Assembly (NCBI GenBank): GCA_024401395.1
Contig: JAKSLD010000017.1
Location: 1-64,000, forward strand
Direction: 5' to 3'
DNA length: 64,000 nt
DNA from: Bacteroidales bacterium
GTDB lineage: Bacteria; Bacteroidota; Bacteroidia; Bacteroidales; Marinilabiliaceae
The position numbers and the translations under genes were made by a program. The notes below the pieces were generated by a model. That model saw only the letters and a list, made by a program, of their open reading frames with translations, was not told the DNA's origin and made no database searches. Positions 24,999 through 34,432 of the stretch are shown piece after piece (the first letter of the stretch is position 1; every line of letters starts with the position of its first letter).

Positions 24999-27900
24999 CC
25001 AATATATCATCCGTCTGGCTGTGGGTGCCACGATAGGCCTCGATAGTAGTAGTGATAGCCTCCTGCTGGCGGCTCATTCCCATATCGTATATTTCAGAGA
25101 GCAGATTCTTGAAGCGGGTAATCATGAACTTACTATTATCCTCTCCGCCGAATTGGTCTATGATACCATCTGTAAAGGCATACACCATATCCTCCGGCTC
25201 CAAGTCGAAGTAGCTATTAGTATATTTCTTATCTGTATAAGCAAAATGGATAGCAACCGGCATACGGTCGCCACGCAGTTCGAATATTTCGCCACGACGA
25301 ACAATCAGCAATTTACTATTAGCACCAGAGAAAGACAGACGTTTAGTCTCCTTATCTATCACGAATACGGTAGCATCCATACCATCCTGAACACTCCAAG
25401 CCTCATTACGCTGGTGGAGGTTAGAGATGACGTACTGTCGCAGTTGGTTAAGAATCTCAGCAGGGTCAAGAGTCTGGCTGATAATCTGGCGGATGATGGA
25501 TATACCCAGCATAGAGAGGAAGCCACCCGAAACACCATGACCCGTACAGTCGGCTACGACGCACACCTGTTTATTGTCAATTTCAGAAATGATATAGAAA
25601 TCGCCACTCACGATAGAGTGAGGCATATAGATCACGAAGTTCATAGGGAAGATTTCAGAAATCTTCGAACTAGGAGTCAGTGCGGCCTTCTGGATACGGC
25701 TAGCGTAGTTGATGTTGCTCACCATAGAAGCCTCGTGCTGCTGAATCTGGCGAGTACGCTCGTCGATGATATGCTGCAATATAGCATTACGTCTTTTCAA
25801 GCGGAATGCATTGAAGCGGCTATATCCCCATAACAAGCCTATACCCAGCAATACATATAATATATAAGCCCAAGTCGTGCGGTAGTATGGAGGATTGATG
25901 ACGAAGGTGTATTCACAGACAGAGCCCTCCACATTGTCGAAGTTCAAAGACTTGACTTTGAAAGTGTAAGTTCCTTCAAAGAGGTTAGTGTATTCTGCTG
26001 TTTTCTTGTAATCCCAATCACTCCAATTCTCATCAAGGCCTTCAAGTTTGTAAGAGAAGCGAGTCAAGTCCTCGTGGATATACGTAGTTGCGGTGAAATT
26101 AAAACTAATTTTCTTGTCGGTATACTCTATAGAAGGGATGAGAGAGTCCGGCTGAATGACAGAGAGTCCGCCGAGTTCATCTTTGAAATTACCATTAAAT
26201 ATGGCATCGTCTCCGACAGTTACCTTTCGGATTATGGTACTATATGGAGTTTCCATTTTGCGGACATCACTACGAAGCTTTTTGAAATTATTATCCGTCT
26301 TGTATGTGTATACGCAGAGAGGAGAATAGAAATACAGGGTAGAGTCTGGAGAAAAAGTAAATTGAGTCGCCTGTTTCTGAATAGTGCCAGGGATTTGCTG
26401 AATTTGCCAATTGCCAGAATCGTCGGGATAGATAAAACATAGCACCTCGCTCTCAGTTGAGACGATATATCCCTTGCCGAAACTCTCTATGTTTGTTATT
26501 CCCAATTTATTCTCGAAGTCTATGACCCCTTTGATGAGATTACACGGTTCGTATTTGCGAGTTAAGTTATTGAACTGATATATGCCTTTGTTGTCATCTC
26601 CCGTAAAAGATAAAAGCTCCTTTCGGTTGTGAGTAAAGGTTATCATGTTTGTGAACCCCAAAGAGTCGAGATCTATGAGTTCTCCGGATACCACGTTCAA
26701 TCTCTTAGTCTTGTAAGAATAGTCTCTTATCCATAACACACTGTCGCTATCGTGGATAATATAATCGCAATCGTGGATAACGAAAGTCGTATCCATGATG
26801 AGTTTGTTGTTGCGAGTCAGTTCATAGCTATGGAGTTCACCTCTGTAAGTGATATATAATTTCTTGAGGTCATTTGAAAGTTGAATAATATTGTCGCAAC
26901 CCTCCGAATAGATATTAGTTGCCATATAGTTCTCGTCTACAGAGAAAACGCCCTTGTTCGTTGCAATTACTATACAATTCTTGTGGGTATAAGGGTCTAT
27001 GAACCGGCAACCATATATACACTGGACACTTTCCAATTCGGGTATGACATTGAATATCATAGATCCCTGTCTAGTGTGGGAGCGATAGAAAGCACCTTCA
27101 GTCGTGAGAATAAGAGGTTCGCCGTTATCAAAAAAGAGGATATCCATTAGATCACCCGAGAAGCCACTCAAATGAGTAAACTGACGTACAGGAGATTTGA
27201 TATCCACAGACGAAGCGTCGTAGCCGCTAACCCAGAGGATACTATCAGTGCTTGACATGTGCATACTAGCGGCGATATTGGTACGGGCTCCGGCGGCCTT
27301 TCCGAAAGACTCTACAATATTGTAGGTAGAATCGATAACAAAAACAGAGCCATATTTATTTGCACCTCGATTACTGATTGCGTATAAGCCATTGCCCAAG
27401 CGTTGTATTTTATCGGCCTGACCTTGACGATCCCTCAGTGCATCAGAAATGATATCAATATTCAAATCCTTGGTCTGCTTCGTGTATGGATTATAAGACA
27501 TTACCTTATAATCGCACGTCAAAAGGTACTCATCGAAGCGTATACGTTCGGCATCGAGTATGAATCGGATATTCTTCTCGAAGAATGTTCCTTGAGGAAT
27601 ACATCCATTGCGAGTTACGACACACAACTCATGATCCTTAATAGTGTAGATGTCGTTATCCATTGTGACGCATCGAGAAGTCTTCGGGATAGGCCAAGAT
27701 TCTGATCTGCCAGATTTTCTATCGTATGCTATGAGGGTACCAGCTCCCATGAAGAATACAGAGTCGTTGCGGAATACTATGCGGTCGTCCACCATTATAT
27801 CCTCAGGGTTAATATCCTCAGGGAGAGTATTCAGAAGAGAGTGAAAAGTCAAGAGACCCTTAGAGTCAGGCTCCAAGAAACCAAAATCCCATGCGCCAGC

Positions 27901-28197
27901 CGTGTATACGATACCAGTAGAAGGCTCACATTCGATGGTATACATATTGAACATGTTGTTGTCCAGTTCAGAAGTAGTGCCATCATATTGCATTATAAAC
28001 AGAGCAGATGCTACGAAGACTATTCCGCGCTTATCCTGAGTGATATCCAGATATGTAGCAGAAATAGAAGATGTTGGAGCGTTGTAAGCCTTGAAGTTAG
28101 CATAACCATTCCTGTTAATCTGAGCGAGACTTGCGCCCCCTGTGCAGACTAACAAAGTGATAAGTGTTATTACTCTTTTTATAAGGCTAAAACTCAT
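24976..28197 (-). CDS. Propeller sensor with SpoIIE-type PP2C phosphatase output
   Basis: The 1073-aa protein has a signal peptide (1-25), a beta-propeller periplasmic domain (about 40-650), a Y_Y_Y domain (about 690-760; FSYKLEGLDENWSDW), one transmembrane helix (about 775-793) and a coiled coil. The cytoplasmic C-terminus is a SpoIIE/RsbU-like phosphatase (about 850-1072), with acidic metal sites in SGDFY and VADCTGHGVSGGFLSM and a late FTDGIIDQFGG. So the periplasmic sensing module of glycan regulators is wired to a Ser/Thr phosphatase instead of a kinase. The usual partners are anti-sigma antagonists, but no STAS or RsbW gene is near. It is transcribed away from rlmH. Confidence 0.87.
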   Translation of the reverse strand: MSFSLIKRVITLITLLVCTGGASLAQINRNGYANFKAYNAPTSSISATYLDITQDKRGIVFVASALFIMQYDGTTSELDNNMFNMYTIECEPSTGIVYTAGAWDFGFLEPDSKGLLTFHSLLNTLPEDINPEDIMVDDRIVFRNDSVFFMGAGTLIAYDRKSGRSESWPIPKTSRCVTMDNDIYTIKDHELCVVTRNGCIPQGTFFEKNIRFILDAERIRFDEYLLTCDYKVMSYNPYTKQTKDLNIDIISDALRDRQGQADKIQRLGNGLYAISNRGANKYGSVFVIDSTYNIVESFGKAAGARTNIAASMHMSSTDSILWVSGYDASSVDIKSPVRQFTHLSGFSGDLMDILFFDNGEPLILTTEGAFYRSHTRQGSMIFNVIPELESVQCIYGCRFIDPYTHKNCIVIATNKGVFSVDENYMATNIYSEGCDNIIQLSNDLKKLYITYRGELHSYELTRNNKLIMDTTFVIHDCDYIIHDSDSVLWIRDYSYKTKRLNVVSGELIDLDSLGFTNMITFTHNRKELLSFTGDDNKGIYQFNNLTRKYEPCNLIKGVIDFENKLGITNIESFGKGYIVSTESEVLCFIYPDDSGNWQIQQIPGTIQKQATQFTFSPDSTLYFYSPLCVYTYKTDNNFKKLRSDVRKMETPYSTIIRKVTVGDDAIFNGNFKDELGGLSVIQPDSLIPSIEYTDKKISFNFTATTYIHEDLTRFSYKLEGLDENWSDWDYKKTAEYTNLFEGTYTFKVKSLNFDNVEGSVCEYTFVINPPYYRTTWAYILYVLLGIGLLWGYSRFNAFRLKRRNAILQHIIDERTRQIQQHEASMVSNINYASRIQKAALTPSSKISEIFPMNFVIYMPHSIVSGDFYIISEIDNKQVCVVADCTGHGVSGGFLSMLGISIIRQIISQTLDPAEILNQLRQYVISNLHQRNEAWSVQDGMDATVFVIDKETKRLSFSGANSKLLIVRRGEIFELRGDRMPVAIHFAYTDKKYTNSYFDLEPEDMVYAFTDGIIDQFGGEDNSKFMITRFKNLLSEIYDMGMSRQQEAITTTIEAYRGTHSQTDDILVIGVRIE

Positions 28198-28214
28198 AGC
28201 TATACAATATCGTG

Positions 28215-28222
28215 CAAAGTTA
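28215..28222 (-). promoter_or_regulatory. -7 box for the SpoIIE-type gene
   Basis: TAACTTTG on the minus strand, about 17 bp before the start codon. Confidence 0.55.
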
Positions 28223-28268
28223 ATAGTTTTGAGGCTAATATCGATATGGATTCAAAGAAAACTTTCCT

Positions 28269-28276
28269 TAACTTTG
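28269..28276 (+). promoter_or_regulatory. -7 box for rlmH, placed for a near-leaderless mRNA
   Basis: TAACTTTG ends only 4 bp before the rlmH ATG at 28281. With the usual distance from this box, transcription would begin at or within a few bases of the start codon. Confidence 0.55.
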
Positions 28277-28280
28277 TCAA

Positions 28281-28754
28281 ATGCAAACAACATTGATAAT
28301 GATCGGCAAGACCGATGAAGATTATTTGAAGAAGGGGATTGATATTTATGCGCAACGCATTCCCCATTATGCGCCTTTTGACATGAAGGTGATACCAGAT
28401 ATCAAGAACAGCAAGAATCTCACGCAAGATCAACAGAAGGTAGCGGAAGCGCAGTTGTTGCTCGCAAATATTCAAACTTCGGATGTGGTAGTATTGCTTG
28501 ATGAGAACGGCAAGATGTACAGTTCGAGGCAATTCTCGCAATATATTAATAATGCGGCTATAAGCGGAACCAGGAGGTTAGTCTTCCTGATAGGAGGGCC
28601 TTATGGTTTTGACAAATCAGTCTATGACAGAGCCAATCATAAGATATCGTTATCGCCGATGACATTTTCGCATCAGATGGTAAGGCTGATATTCTTGGAG
28701 CAATTATACAGGGCTCATACGATATTAAAAGGGCAGCCATACCATCATGACTGA
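28281..28754 (+). CDS. rlmH: 23S rRNA (pseudouridine1915-N3)-methyltransferase
   Basis: The 157-aa SPOUT methyltransferase has normal length (family about 155-160). It shows VVLLDENGKMYSSRQF, the knot segment LVFLIGGPYGFDKSVYDRA and the conserved tail MTFSHQMVRLIFLEQLYRAHTILKGQPYHHD-type ending (LYRA, PYHHD). It methylates pseudouridine 1915 in helix 69 of 23S rRNA on the assembled ribosome. The N-terminus aligns with family starts, so the ATG at 28281 is secure despite the promoter box directly in front of it. Confidence 0.95.
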   Translation: MQTTLIMIGKTDEDYLKKGIDIYAQRIPHYAPFDMKVIPDIKNSKNLTQDQQKVAEAQLLLANIQTSDVVVLLDENGKMYSSRQFSQYINNAAISGTRRLVFLIGGPYGFDKSVYDRANHKISLSPMTFSHQMVRLIFLEQLYRAHTILKGQPYHHD

Positions 28755-28891
28755 CAAGAGGTCGGGAACAGATGGGATAAGAGGCAGTGTTGGAGGGGGC
28801 AAGAAAGCGAATTAACATTATTTAGTTATACCAAATATGTATTATTCGTATTTTTGCCAGTCAGAAAAGATAACAACAGTTCTAGAAAACA

Positions 28892-30562
28892 ATGGATTTT
28901 ATAGTTGACCTTTTTACTGGTACAGGCATCGCTACAGCGTTGGTTTACATCTGTATCGCCAGTTTTGTCGGCATGTTGCTAGGCAAGGTTGGTATAGGGA
29001 AGGTGAAGCTAGGCGTTGCAGGTGTATTGTTCACAGGCATCATACTAGCGCACTTTGGCGCGAGAGTGAATGGAGACATGCTTCATTTCGCGCAAGAATT
29101 CGGGCTCATCCTATTCGTATATGCGATAGGCATAGATGTAGGTCCGCGTTTCTTCAGTACATTCCGTTCAGACGGTCTGTTACTAAATGTCTTTGCGGTT
29201 TCTAATGTTGTTATTGGATTTGGCATAGCTTTGGCTATTCACTATCTGTTCGACGTAAATCCTGCGGTAATTACAGGTATCATGTGCGGTGCTGTGACAA
29301 ATACACCAGGACTAGGAGCGGCAAAGCAAGTGGTTACAGACTACAATGCAGCTAATCCGGTAGAAGCCATAGACGGTGATTTGTTAGGAACGGCGTATGC
29401 AGTGGCATATCCTTTAGGAGTGATAGGTATTATTCTGGTTATGCTTATCATACGTTCGGTATTCAGAGTCAGGCTGTCGAAAGAAGTAGACTCATACAAC
29501 GAGTCTCTCGGCAGTGGTACGAACAGACTTCAGAGTGTAGTAATCACTATATCCAACCCAAACCTATTTGGAAAGACCATAGAATTTGTTCAGAACTTTG
29601 CGGATAAAGAGCTAGCCTTCTCGCGAATTGAGAGAAAAGGAGAATTCCTTATACCAGAAGCTACGATGACCATAGAAGAAGGCGATATTGTTCATGGTGT
29701 TGCCAATGAGAACAATATTGACGACCTGAAGATGAAATTCGGAGAATTGACGGTAGGTCAGAAGCGAGAAGTAGACGGAGATCTCGTGATGAAGAGATTC
29801 ATGATTACCAATCCGAAGATTGCAGGTAAGACAATAGAGCAGCTTGGTATCTACCGTCGTTATCCAGCAAACATCACGCGAATATACCGTGCTGGTATAG
29901 AAGTATTGCCTACGAAGAGAACAACTATTGAGGTAGGTGATGCTGTGCGAGTAGTCGGTAAGCGTGCGGTTATGAGTGAGATTAAGGCAGAGCTTGGAGA
30001 CTCGATAAAAGAGTGGAGTCATCCTAATATCATACCAATGTTCCTAGGAATTGCTCTAGGTCTGTTGGTTGGCGCTGTGCCATTCTTCATTCCAGGACTT
30101 CCAGCTCCAGCTAAGTTGGGTCTTGCTGGTGGTCCGCTATTGGTCGCAATACTTCTAGGTTGGAAGGGTAGAATAGGCAGTATGACATTCTACATGAATT
30201 CAGGAGCCAATATGGTCCTTCGAGAGATGGGTATCACACTATTCCTTGCCTGTGTAGGTCTAGGTGCAGGTGGTAAGTTTGTGGATACCATTGTAAATGG
30301 CGGCTATATGTGGGTACTTTATGGTGCTATTATCACTATCGTGCCACTACTGATAGTAGGTGCGGTGGCAAGAATATGTAAGATAAACTATCTTAAGATA
30401 TGCGGTTTCATGGCTGGCAGTATGACAGACCCACCGGCGTTGGAATATGCCAACAGCTTGAGTCAGACCCATGCGCAGTCGATGGCATACGCTACTGTGT
30501 ATCCTTTGACTATGTTTTTACGTATTTTACTGGGACAGACCTTGATACTTATATTGTTGTAA
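28892..30562 (+). CDS. AspT/YidE-like transporter with two TrkA-C domains
   Basis: The 556-aa membrane protein has five or six helices (about 10-190), two cytoplasmic TrkA-C-type domains (about 210-290 and 295-375) and a second membrane half (about 380-555). GAVTNTPGLGAAKQ in the first half is mirrored by GSMTDPPALEYANS in the second, the inverted-repeat signature of the aspartate:alanine exchanger family. Family members exchange dicarboxylic or amino acids; some have unknown substrates. It lies 62 bp upstream of the carboxylase operon and may share its transcript, which would fit succinate or oxaloacetate-linked metabolism, but that is inference. Confidence 0.88.
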   Translation: MDFIVDLFTGTGIATALVYICIASFVGMLLGKVGIGKVKLGVAGVLFTGIILAHFGARVNGDMLHFAQEFGLILFVYAIGIDVGPRFFSTFRSDGLLLNVFAVSNVVIGFGIALAIHYLFDVNPAVITGIMCGAVTNTPGLGAAKQVVTDYNAANPVEAIDGDLLGTAYAVAYPLGVIGIILVMLIIRSVFRVRLSKEVDSYNESLGSGTNRLQSVVITISNPNLFGKTIEFVQNFADKELAFSRIERKGEFLIPEATMTIEEGDIVHGVANENNIDDLKMKFGELTVGQKREVDGDLVMKRFMITNPKIAGKTIEQLGIYRRYPANITRIYRAGIEVLPTKRTTIEVGDAVRVVGKRAVMSEIKAELGDSIKEWSHPNIIPMFLGIALGLLVGAVPFFIPGLPAPAKLGLAGGPLLVAILLGWKGRIGSMTFYMNSGANMVLREMGITLFLACVGLGAGGKFVDTIVNGGYMWVLYGAIITIVPLLIVGAVARICKINYLKICGFMAGSMTDPPALEYANSLSQTHAQSMAYATVYPLTMFLRILLGQTLILILL

Positions 30563-30624
30563 AACAGGTAGGTACTCTTACCATTAACAAACAAACTAAT
30601 TAATTACGCGAAAAATAGAAGAAT

Positions 30625-32169
30625 ATGGGTGTATCGTACGATAAGTTTCTCGCTCGTCAGAAGAAGCTAGAAGAGCAGTACAATGAGAAGTACTACGAGA
30701 AACAGCACAACCGTGGTAAGCTCACTGCCAAGGAGCGTATCATGATGTTGTTTGACGAGGGATCTTTCGAAGAGATTGATGCATTTGTGCCATCGGCAGG
30801 TGGTTCGACATTCGGAAAGACAACAAGTTCATTTGGAGATGGCGTCATTGCAGGTTTTGGTACTATCAATGGACGTCAAGCTTATGCATATTCGCAGGAC
30901 TTTAATGTAATGGGTGGTTCCCTTGGAGCTGTTCATGCTGCGAAGATTACGAAAGTTCAGGATATGGCGCTCAAGACAGGACTCCCTGTAATTGCGCTTA
31001 TAGATTCTGGAGGTGCACGTATTCAGGAAGGCGTTGCTTCGTTGAACGGTTATGCTAATATTTTCAGAAGAAATGTATTAGCATCAGGTGTAGTCCCACA
31101 GATTTCAGCGATTATGGGACCTGCTGCTGGTGGTGCTGTATATTCGCCAGCGTTGACAGACTTTATCTTCATGACAGAAGGTACCTCTTACATGTTTGTA
31201 ACCGGACCAGATGTTGTGCGTCAAGTATTGAACGAAGACGTAACACCAGAGACACTTGGTGGAGCCAAGGTACACACCACAAAGTCGGGTGTTGCCAATT
31301 TCGTATATTCAGATGATGCTAACCTTATACTTGGTATCAAGCGTCTATTGACATATTTGCCTTCAAACAATATTGAGAATCCTCCATTTGTTCCTACAGA
31401 CGATCCTACAGACCGTATAGAAGAGAGCTTGAGAGATATTGTTCCAGAAGATCCAGACAAACCATACGATGTACGAGACGTTATCCGTCTAGTAGTAGAC
31501 AAGGGACGTTTCTTCGAGGTAAATGAGAACTATGCTGAGAACATAGTAGTTGGTTTCTCACGTATTGGTGGCTATACGATAGGTGTAGTAGCTAATCAGC
31601 CAAAGGTAATGGCAGGTTCGCTTGATATAGATTCAAGTGTAAAAGCTGCACGTTTCATTAACTTCTGCGACTCATTCAACATACCTATTGTGACATTTGA
31701 AGATGTTCCAGGCTTCCTGCCAGGTACAGACCAAGAGCATGATGGTATTATTCGTAACGGAGCTAAGTTGCTTTATGCATATACAAGAGCTACTGTACCA
31801 AAGATTACAGTAATACTCCGTAAGTCGTACGGTGGAGCATACATCGTTATGAACTCAAAGGGTATCGGTGGTGACTACACATTTGCATGGCCTACAGCAG
31901 AAATTGCCGTAATGGGTCCTGATGGTGCCATTGCGATTCTCTGTCGTAAGGAACTTGCGGAAGCTGCAGATCCAGTTGCGCTCAAGAAAGAACTTGTAGC
32001 AAAATATCGTGAAGAGGTAGCAAATCCATATATAGCCGACGAGAAAGGCTTTGTGGATGAGGTAATAGACCCAGCTCTCACACGAGTAAAGATATGCAGA
32101 CTATTGAAGAGCCTTGACAAGAAGTCGGTAAGCCTTCCACGTCGTAAGCATGGTAATACACCATTGTAA
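30625..32169 (+). CDS. Acyl-CoA carboxylase carboxyltransferase subunit (propionyl/methylmalonyl-CoA type)
   Basis: The 514-aa protein has two crotonase-like halves, N-terminal (about 25-255) and C-terminal (about 275-500). Recognisable elements are LIDSGGARIQEGV and GPAAGGAVYSPALTDF in the first oxyanion region, and FLPGTDQEHDGIIRNGAKLLYAY and GGAYIVMNSKGIGGDYTFAWP in the second. It transfers the carboxyl group between biotin and an acyl-CoA, most likely propionyl-/methylmalonyl-CoA. It is the first of three genes encoding carboxyltransferase, biotin carboxylase and biotin carrier protein. In this lineage the complex can serve the succinate-propionate route. The direction in vivo cannot be read from sequence. 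Confidence 0.92.
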   Translation: MGVSYDKFLARQKKLEEQYNEKYYEKQHNRGKLTAKERIMMLFDEGSFEEIDAFVPSAGGSTFGKTTSSFGDGVIAGFGTINGRQAYAYSQDFNVMGGSLGAVHAAKITKVQDMALKTGLPVIALIDSGGARIQEGVASLNGYANIFRRNVLASGVVPQISAIMGPAAGGAVYSPALTDFIFMTEGTSYMFVTGPDVVRQVLNEDVTPETLGGAKVHTTKSGVANFVYSDDANLILGIKRLLTYLPSNNIENPPFVPTDDPTDRIEESLRDIVPEDPDKPYDVRDVIRLVVDKGRFFEVNENYAENIVVGFSRIGGYTIGVVANQPKVMAGSLDIDSSVKAARFINFCDSFNIPIVTFEDVPGFLPGTDQEHDGIIRNGAKLLYAYTRATVPKITVILRKSYGGAYIVMNSKGIGGDYTFAWPTAEIAVMGPDGAIAILCRKELAEAADPVALKKELVAKYREEVANPYIADEKGFVDEVIDPALTRVKICRLLKSLDKKSVSLPRRKHGNTPL

Positions 32170-32204
32170 TAATTGAATAGAGCTTTCTATAAAACACAGA
32201 ATAG

Positions 32205-33704
32205 ATGATAAAATCCATTTTGATAGCAAACCGTGGTGAGATAGCCATTCGTATTGCGCGTACAGCCAAGCGTATGGGTATCAAGACATACGGTATTCGT
32301 ACGAAGAAAGAGCCTAATGCAGTTTATCTCTCAAAGGTAGACGAAGTAGTAGACTTTCCAGAGACAGACGGCAAGGTGCCAGAGTTCTTGGATATTCCAA
32401 ACCTAGTGAAACTTGCTGTTGACAACCATATTGACTCGATGCACCCTGGCTACGGCTATTTGTCGGAGAATGCAGATTTTGCGCAGGCATGTATAGACAA
32501 CGGAGTAATCTTTGTCGGCCCATCGCCAAAGATCATCCGAGATATGGGAGACAAGATTGTAGCAAAAGAGATAGCTCAGAGGGCGGGAGTTCCGATGCTA
32601 GGTGGCACTCATGGCGGAGTTCCTACGGCAGAGGCAGCGATAGCGCAGGCAAATGCTATGGGCTATCCAGTCATTATCAAGGCTGCATCAGGTGGAGGCG
32701 GTCGAGGTATGCGTATCTGCTGGAAAGAAGACGAGGTAGCGCGCAACTGGAAACTTTGTACAGACGAAGCTACAACAGCCTTCAACGATCCTACAGTATT
32801 CATAGAGAAGTATCTTCAGAATCCAAAGCACATAGAGTTTCAGATTGTTGCAGACAAGTACGGCAATGTAGTTCATCTTGGTGAGCGAGAGTGTTCGGTA
32901 CAGCGTAAGCATCAGAAACTTATGGAAGAGGCACCATCACCAGCCTTGACAGAAGAGATGCGAGAGAAGATGGCTACGGCAGCAGTTAACCTCGCCAAAG
33001 AAGCTGGTTATGAGAGCCTTGGTACAGTAGAGTTTCTTCTTGATGCGCAAGGAAACTTCTTCTTTATGGAGATGAATACCCGTATTCAGGTAGAGCATCC
33101 TGTTACAGAGATGATTACCGGACTTAACCTAGTAGAACTTCAGTTGCTTATTGCATCAGGAGAGAAACTTCCAGTAGAGCAGAAAGATATCAAGCTAAAC
33201 GGTTGGGCTATTGAGTGCCGTATCAATGCTGAAGATGTTCAGGGAGGATTTACTCCATCAATCGGTCTGATCAAGAATCTACGTTTGCCATCAGACAACA
33301 ATATACGTATTGATTCAGGAGTGCGTGTTGGTACAGAGATTACACCATTCTTTGACTCAATGATAGCAAAGCTCATTGTTCACGGAAAGGACAGAAATGA
33401 TGCCATAGAGCTATCACTTCGCAGTTTGCAGCATTTCTCGGTAATGGGAGTAAAGACCACTATACCATTCTGCAAGCAAGTGCTTCATAATGAAGTGTTC
33501 CGTAGCGGCGATTTCAATACATCATTCATAGAGAAAGTATTGGGCGACAATTTGATTTACAAAGAGCCACATGAGGACCTTATTGCTGCACTCTTTGCTG
33601 TATCGACTTACAATCATGATAATGACTTTATCGGAGATGGAGAAGATACTCCAGAGGCAGGAATGGATCCATGGGTACTTCAAAAACGAATCCGTCACTT
33701 GTAA
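32205..33704 (+). CDS. Acyl-CoA carboxylase biotin carboxylase subunit
   Basis: The 499-aa ATP-grasp enzyme has an N-terminal preATP-grasp domain (ILIANRGEIAIRIARTAKRMG), the glycine loop KAASGGGGRGMR (about 158-169), HLGERECSVQRKHQKLMEEAPSP (about 225-247) and catalytic EMNTRIQVEHPVTE (about 288-301). It carboxylates biotin on the carrier protein with bicarbonate and ATP. The extra C-terminal 40 residues (about 455-499) beyond the usual AccC length are acidic and of unknown role. It lies 35 bp after the carboxyltransferase gene and 14 bp before the carrier gene. Confidence 0.94.
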   Translation: MIKSILIANRGEIAIRIARTAKRMGIKTYGIRTKKEPNAVYLSKVDEVVDFPETDGKVPEFLDIPNLVKLAVDNHIDSMHPGYGYLSENADFAQACIDNGVIFVGPSPKIIRDMGDKIVAKEIAQRAGVPMLGGTHGGVPTAEAAIAQANAMGYPVIIKAASGGGGRGMRICWKEDEVARNWKLCTDEATTAFNDPTVFIEKYLQNPKHIEFQIVADKYGNVVHLGERECSVQRKHQKLMEEAPSPALTEEMREKMATAAVNLAKEAGYESLGTVEFLLDAQGNFFFMEMNTRIQVEHPVTEMITGLNLVELQLLIASGEKLPVEQKDIKLNGWAIECRINAEDVQGGFTPSIGLIKNLRLPSDNNIRIDSGVRVGTEITPFFDSMIAKLIVHGKDRNDAIELSLRSLQHFSVMGVKTTIPFCKQVLHNEVFRSGDFNTSFIEKVLGDNLIYKEPHEDLIAALFAVSTYNHDNDFIGDGEDTPEAGMDPWVLQKRIRHL

Positions 33705-33718
33705 TTAGGAATTGAATT

Positions 33719-34246
33719 ATGCAAAGCAATATACAGAACAGGACACTGATAGCCGTAGGTCCAAAAGAAGAGACATACGAGTTTCAGGTAGATAACAAAT
33801 ATCAGTTCAGTACCAAGGGTCAGAAGCTCAAGGTAGAGATGATAGAAGAGGCAGACGGTATTCTTCTCTTTGCTTGTGAAGGCGTTCGCTATCCGGTAGA
33901 AATTGTATCTGTGAAGCAGAACAATTACGAGGTGATGGTAAACGGTGTGTCGTATAATTTCACCATTGAGACACCATTCTCGCTCAAGCGTCGTCAGATA
34001 TTGGCAGCCAACAAGCCAGTAAGCGACACGGAAGAAGTTCGCACTCCTATGCCAGGAAAGATTGTTTCAGTAGCCGTAAAGGTTGGTCAGGAAGTTAAGC
34101 AAGGCGATCCTATCCTTGTATTGGAAGCCATGAAGATGCAGAATACCCTTACTGCTCCAATCAATGGTGTAGTTACAGTTGTCAAGGCAAAAGAGGCTAC
34201 GAACGTAGGCAAGGACGAGTTGCTCGTTGAGATTAAGCGTCAGTAA
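33719..34246 (+). CDS. Biotin carboxyl carrier protein
   Basis: The 175-aa protein ends in a biotinyl/lipoyl domain (about 103-174). LEAMKMQN marks the biotinylation site at Lys139, and VRTPMPGKIVSVAVKVGQ forms the first hammerhead strand. The N-terminal 100 residues form a beta-rich module that probably docks to the carboxyltransferase. It carries carboxybiotin between the two enzyme subunits encoded just upstream. A strong terminator follows 30 bp later and ends the operon. Confidence 0.94.
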   Translation: MQSNIQNRTLIAVGPKEETYEFQVDNKYQFSTKGQKLKVEMIEEADGILLFACEGVRYPVEIVSVKQNNYEVMVNGVSYNFTIETPFSLKRRQILAANKPVSDTEEVRTPMPGKIVSVAVKVGQEVKQGDPILVLEAMKMQNTLTAPINGVVTVVKAKEATNVGKDELLVEIKRQ

Positions 34247-34275
34247 TATACAGACGAACAAACAATAAGATACGG

Positions 34276-34310
34276 AATCCCCTAGTCGATAAATCGGCTA
34301 GGGGATTTTT
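34276..34310 (+). terminator. Terminator of the carboxylase operon
   Basis: A long stem (AATCCCCTAG paired with CTAGGGGATT plus further pairs around TCGAT/ATCGG) is followed by five T residues. Confidence 0.9.
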
Positions 34311-34360
34311 GTGTATCCGACACTATACAATCAGGTACAGGGAAGGAGAGCGCTGTCTAT

Positions 34361-34432
34361 AGAGAGAGTTAAGGGAGCGTCAATGATGCGTCAATGGTGC
34401 GTCCTTGTTCATCGTAAATTTTTTATTTTTTG
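34361..34432 (+). repeat. Interspersed element copy D: 11-bp array plus CCTTGTTCATCGTAA box
   Basis: Four units spaced exactly 11 bp start at 34361, 34372, 34383 and 34394 (AGGGAGCGTCA, ATGATGCGTCA, ATGGTGCGTCC). They lead straight into CCTTGTTCATCGTAAA and a T-rich tail. This copy shows the 11-bp period most plainly and forms the left end of composite copy 2. Confidence 0.8.
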
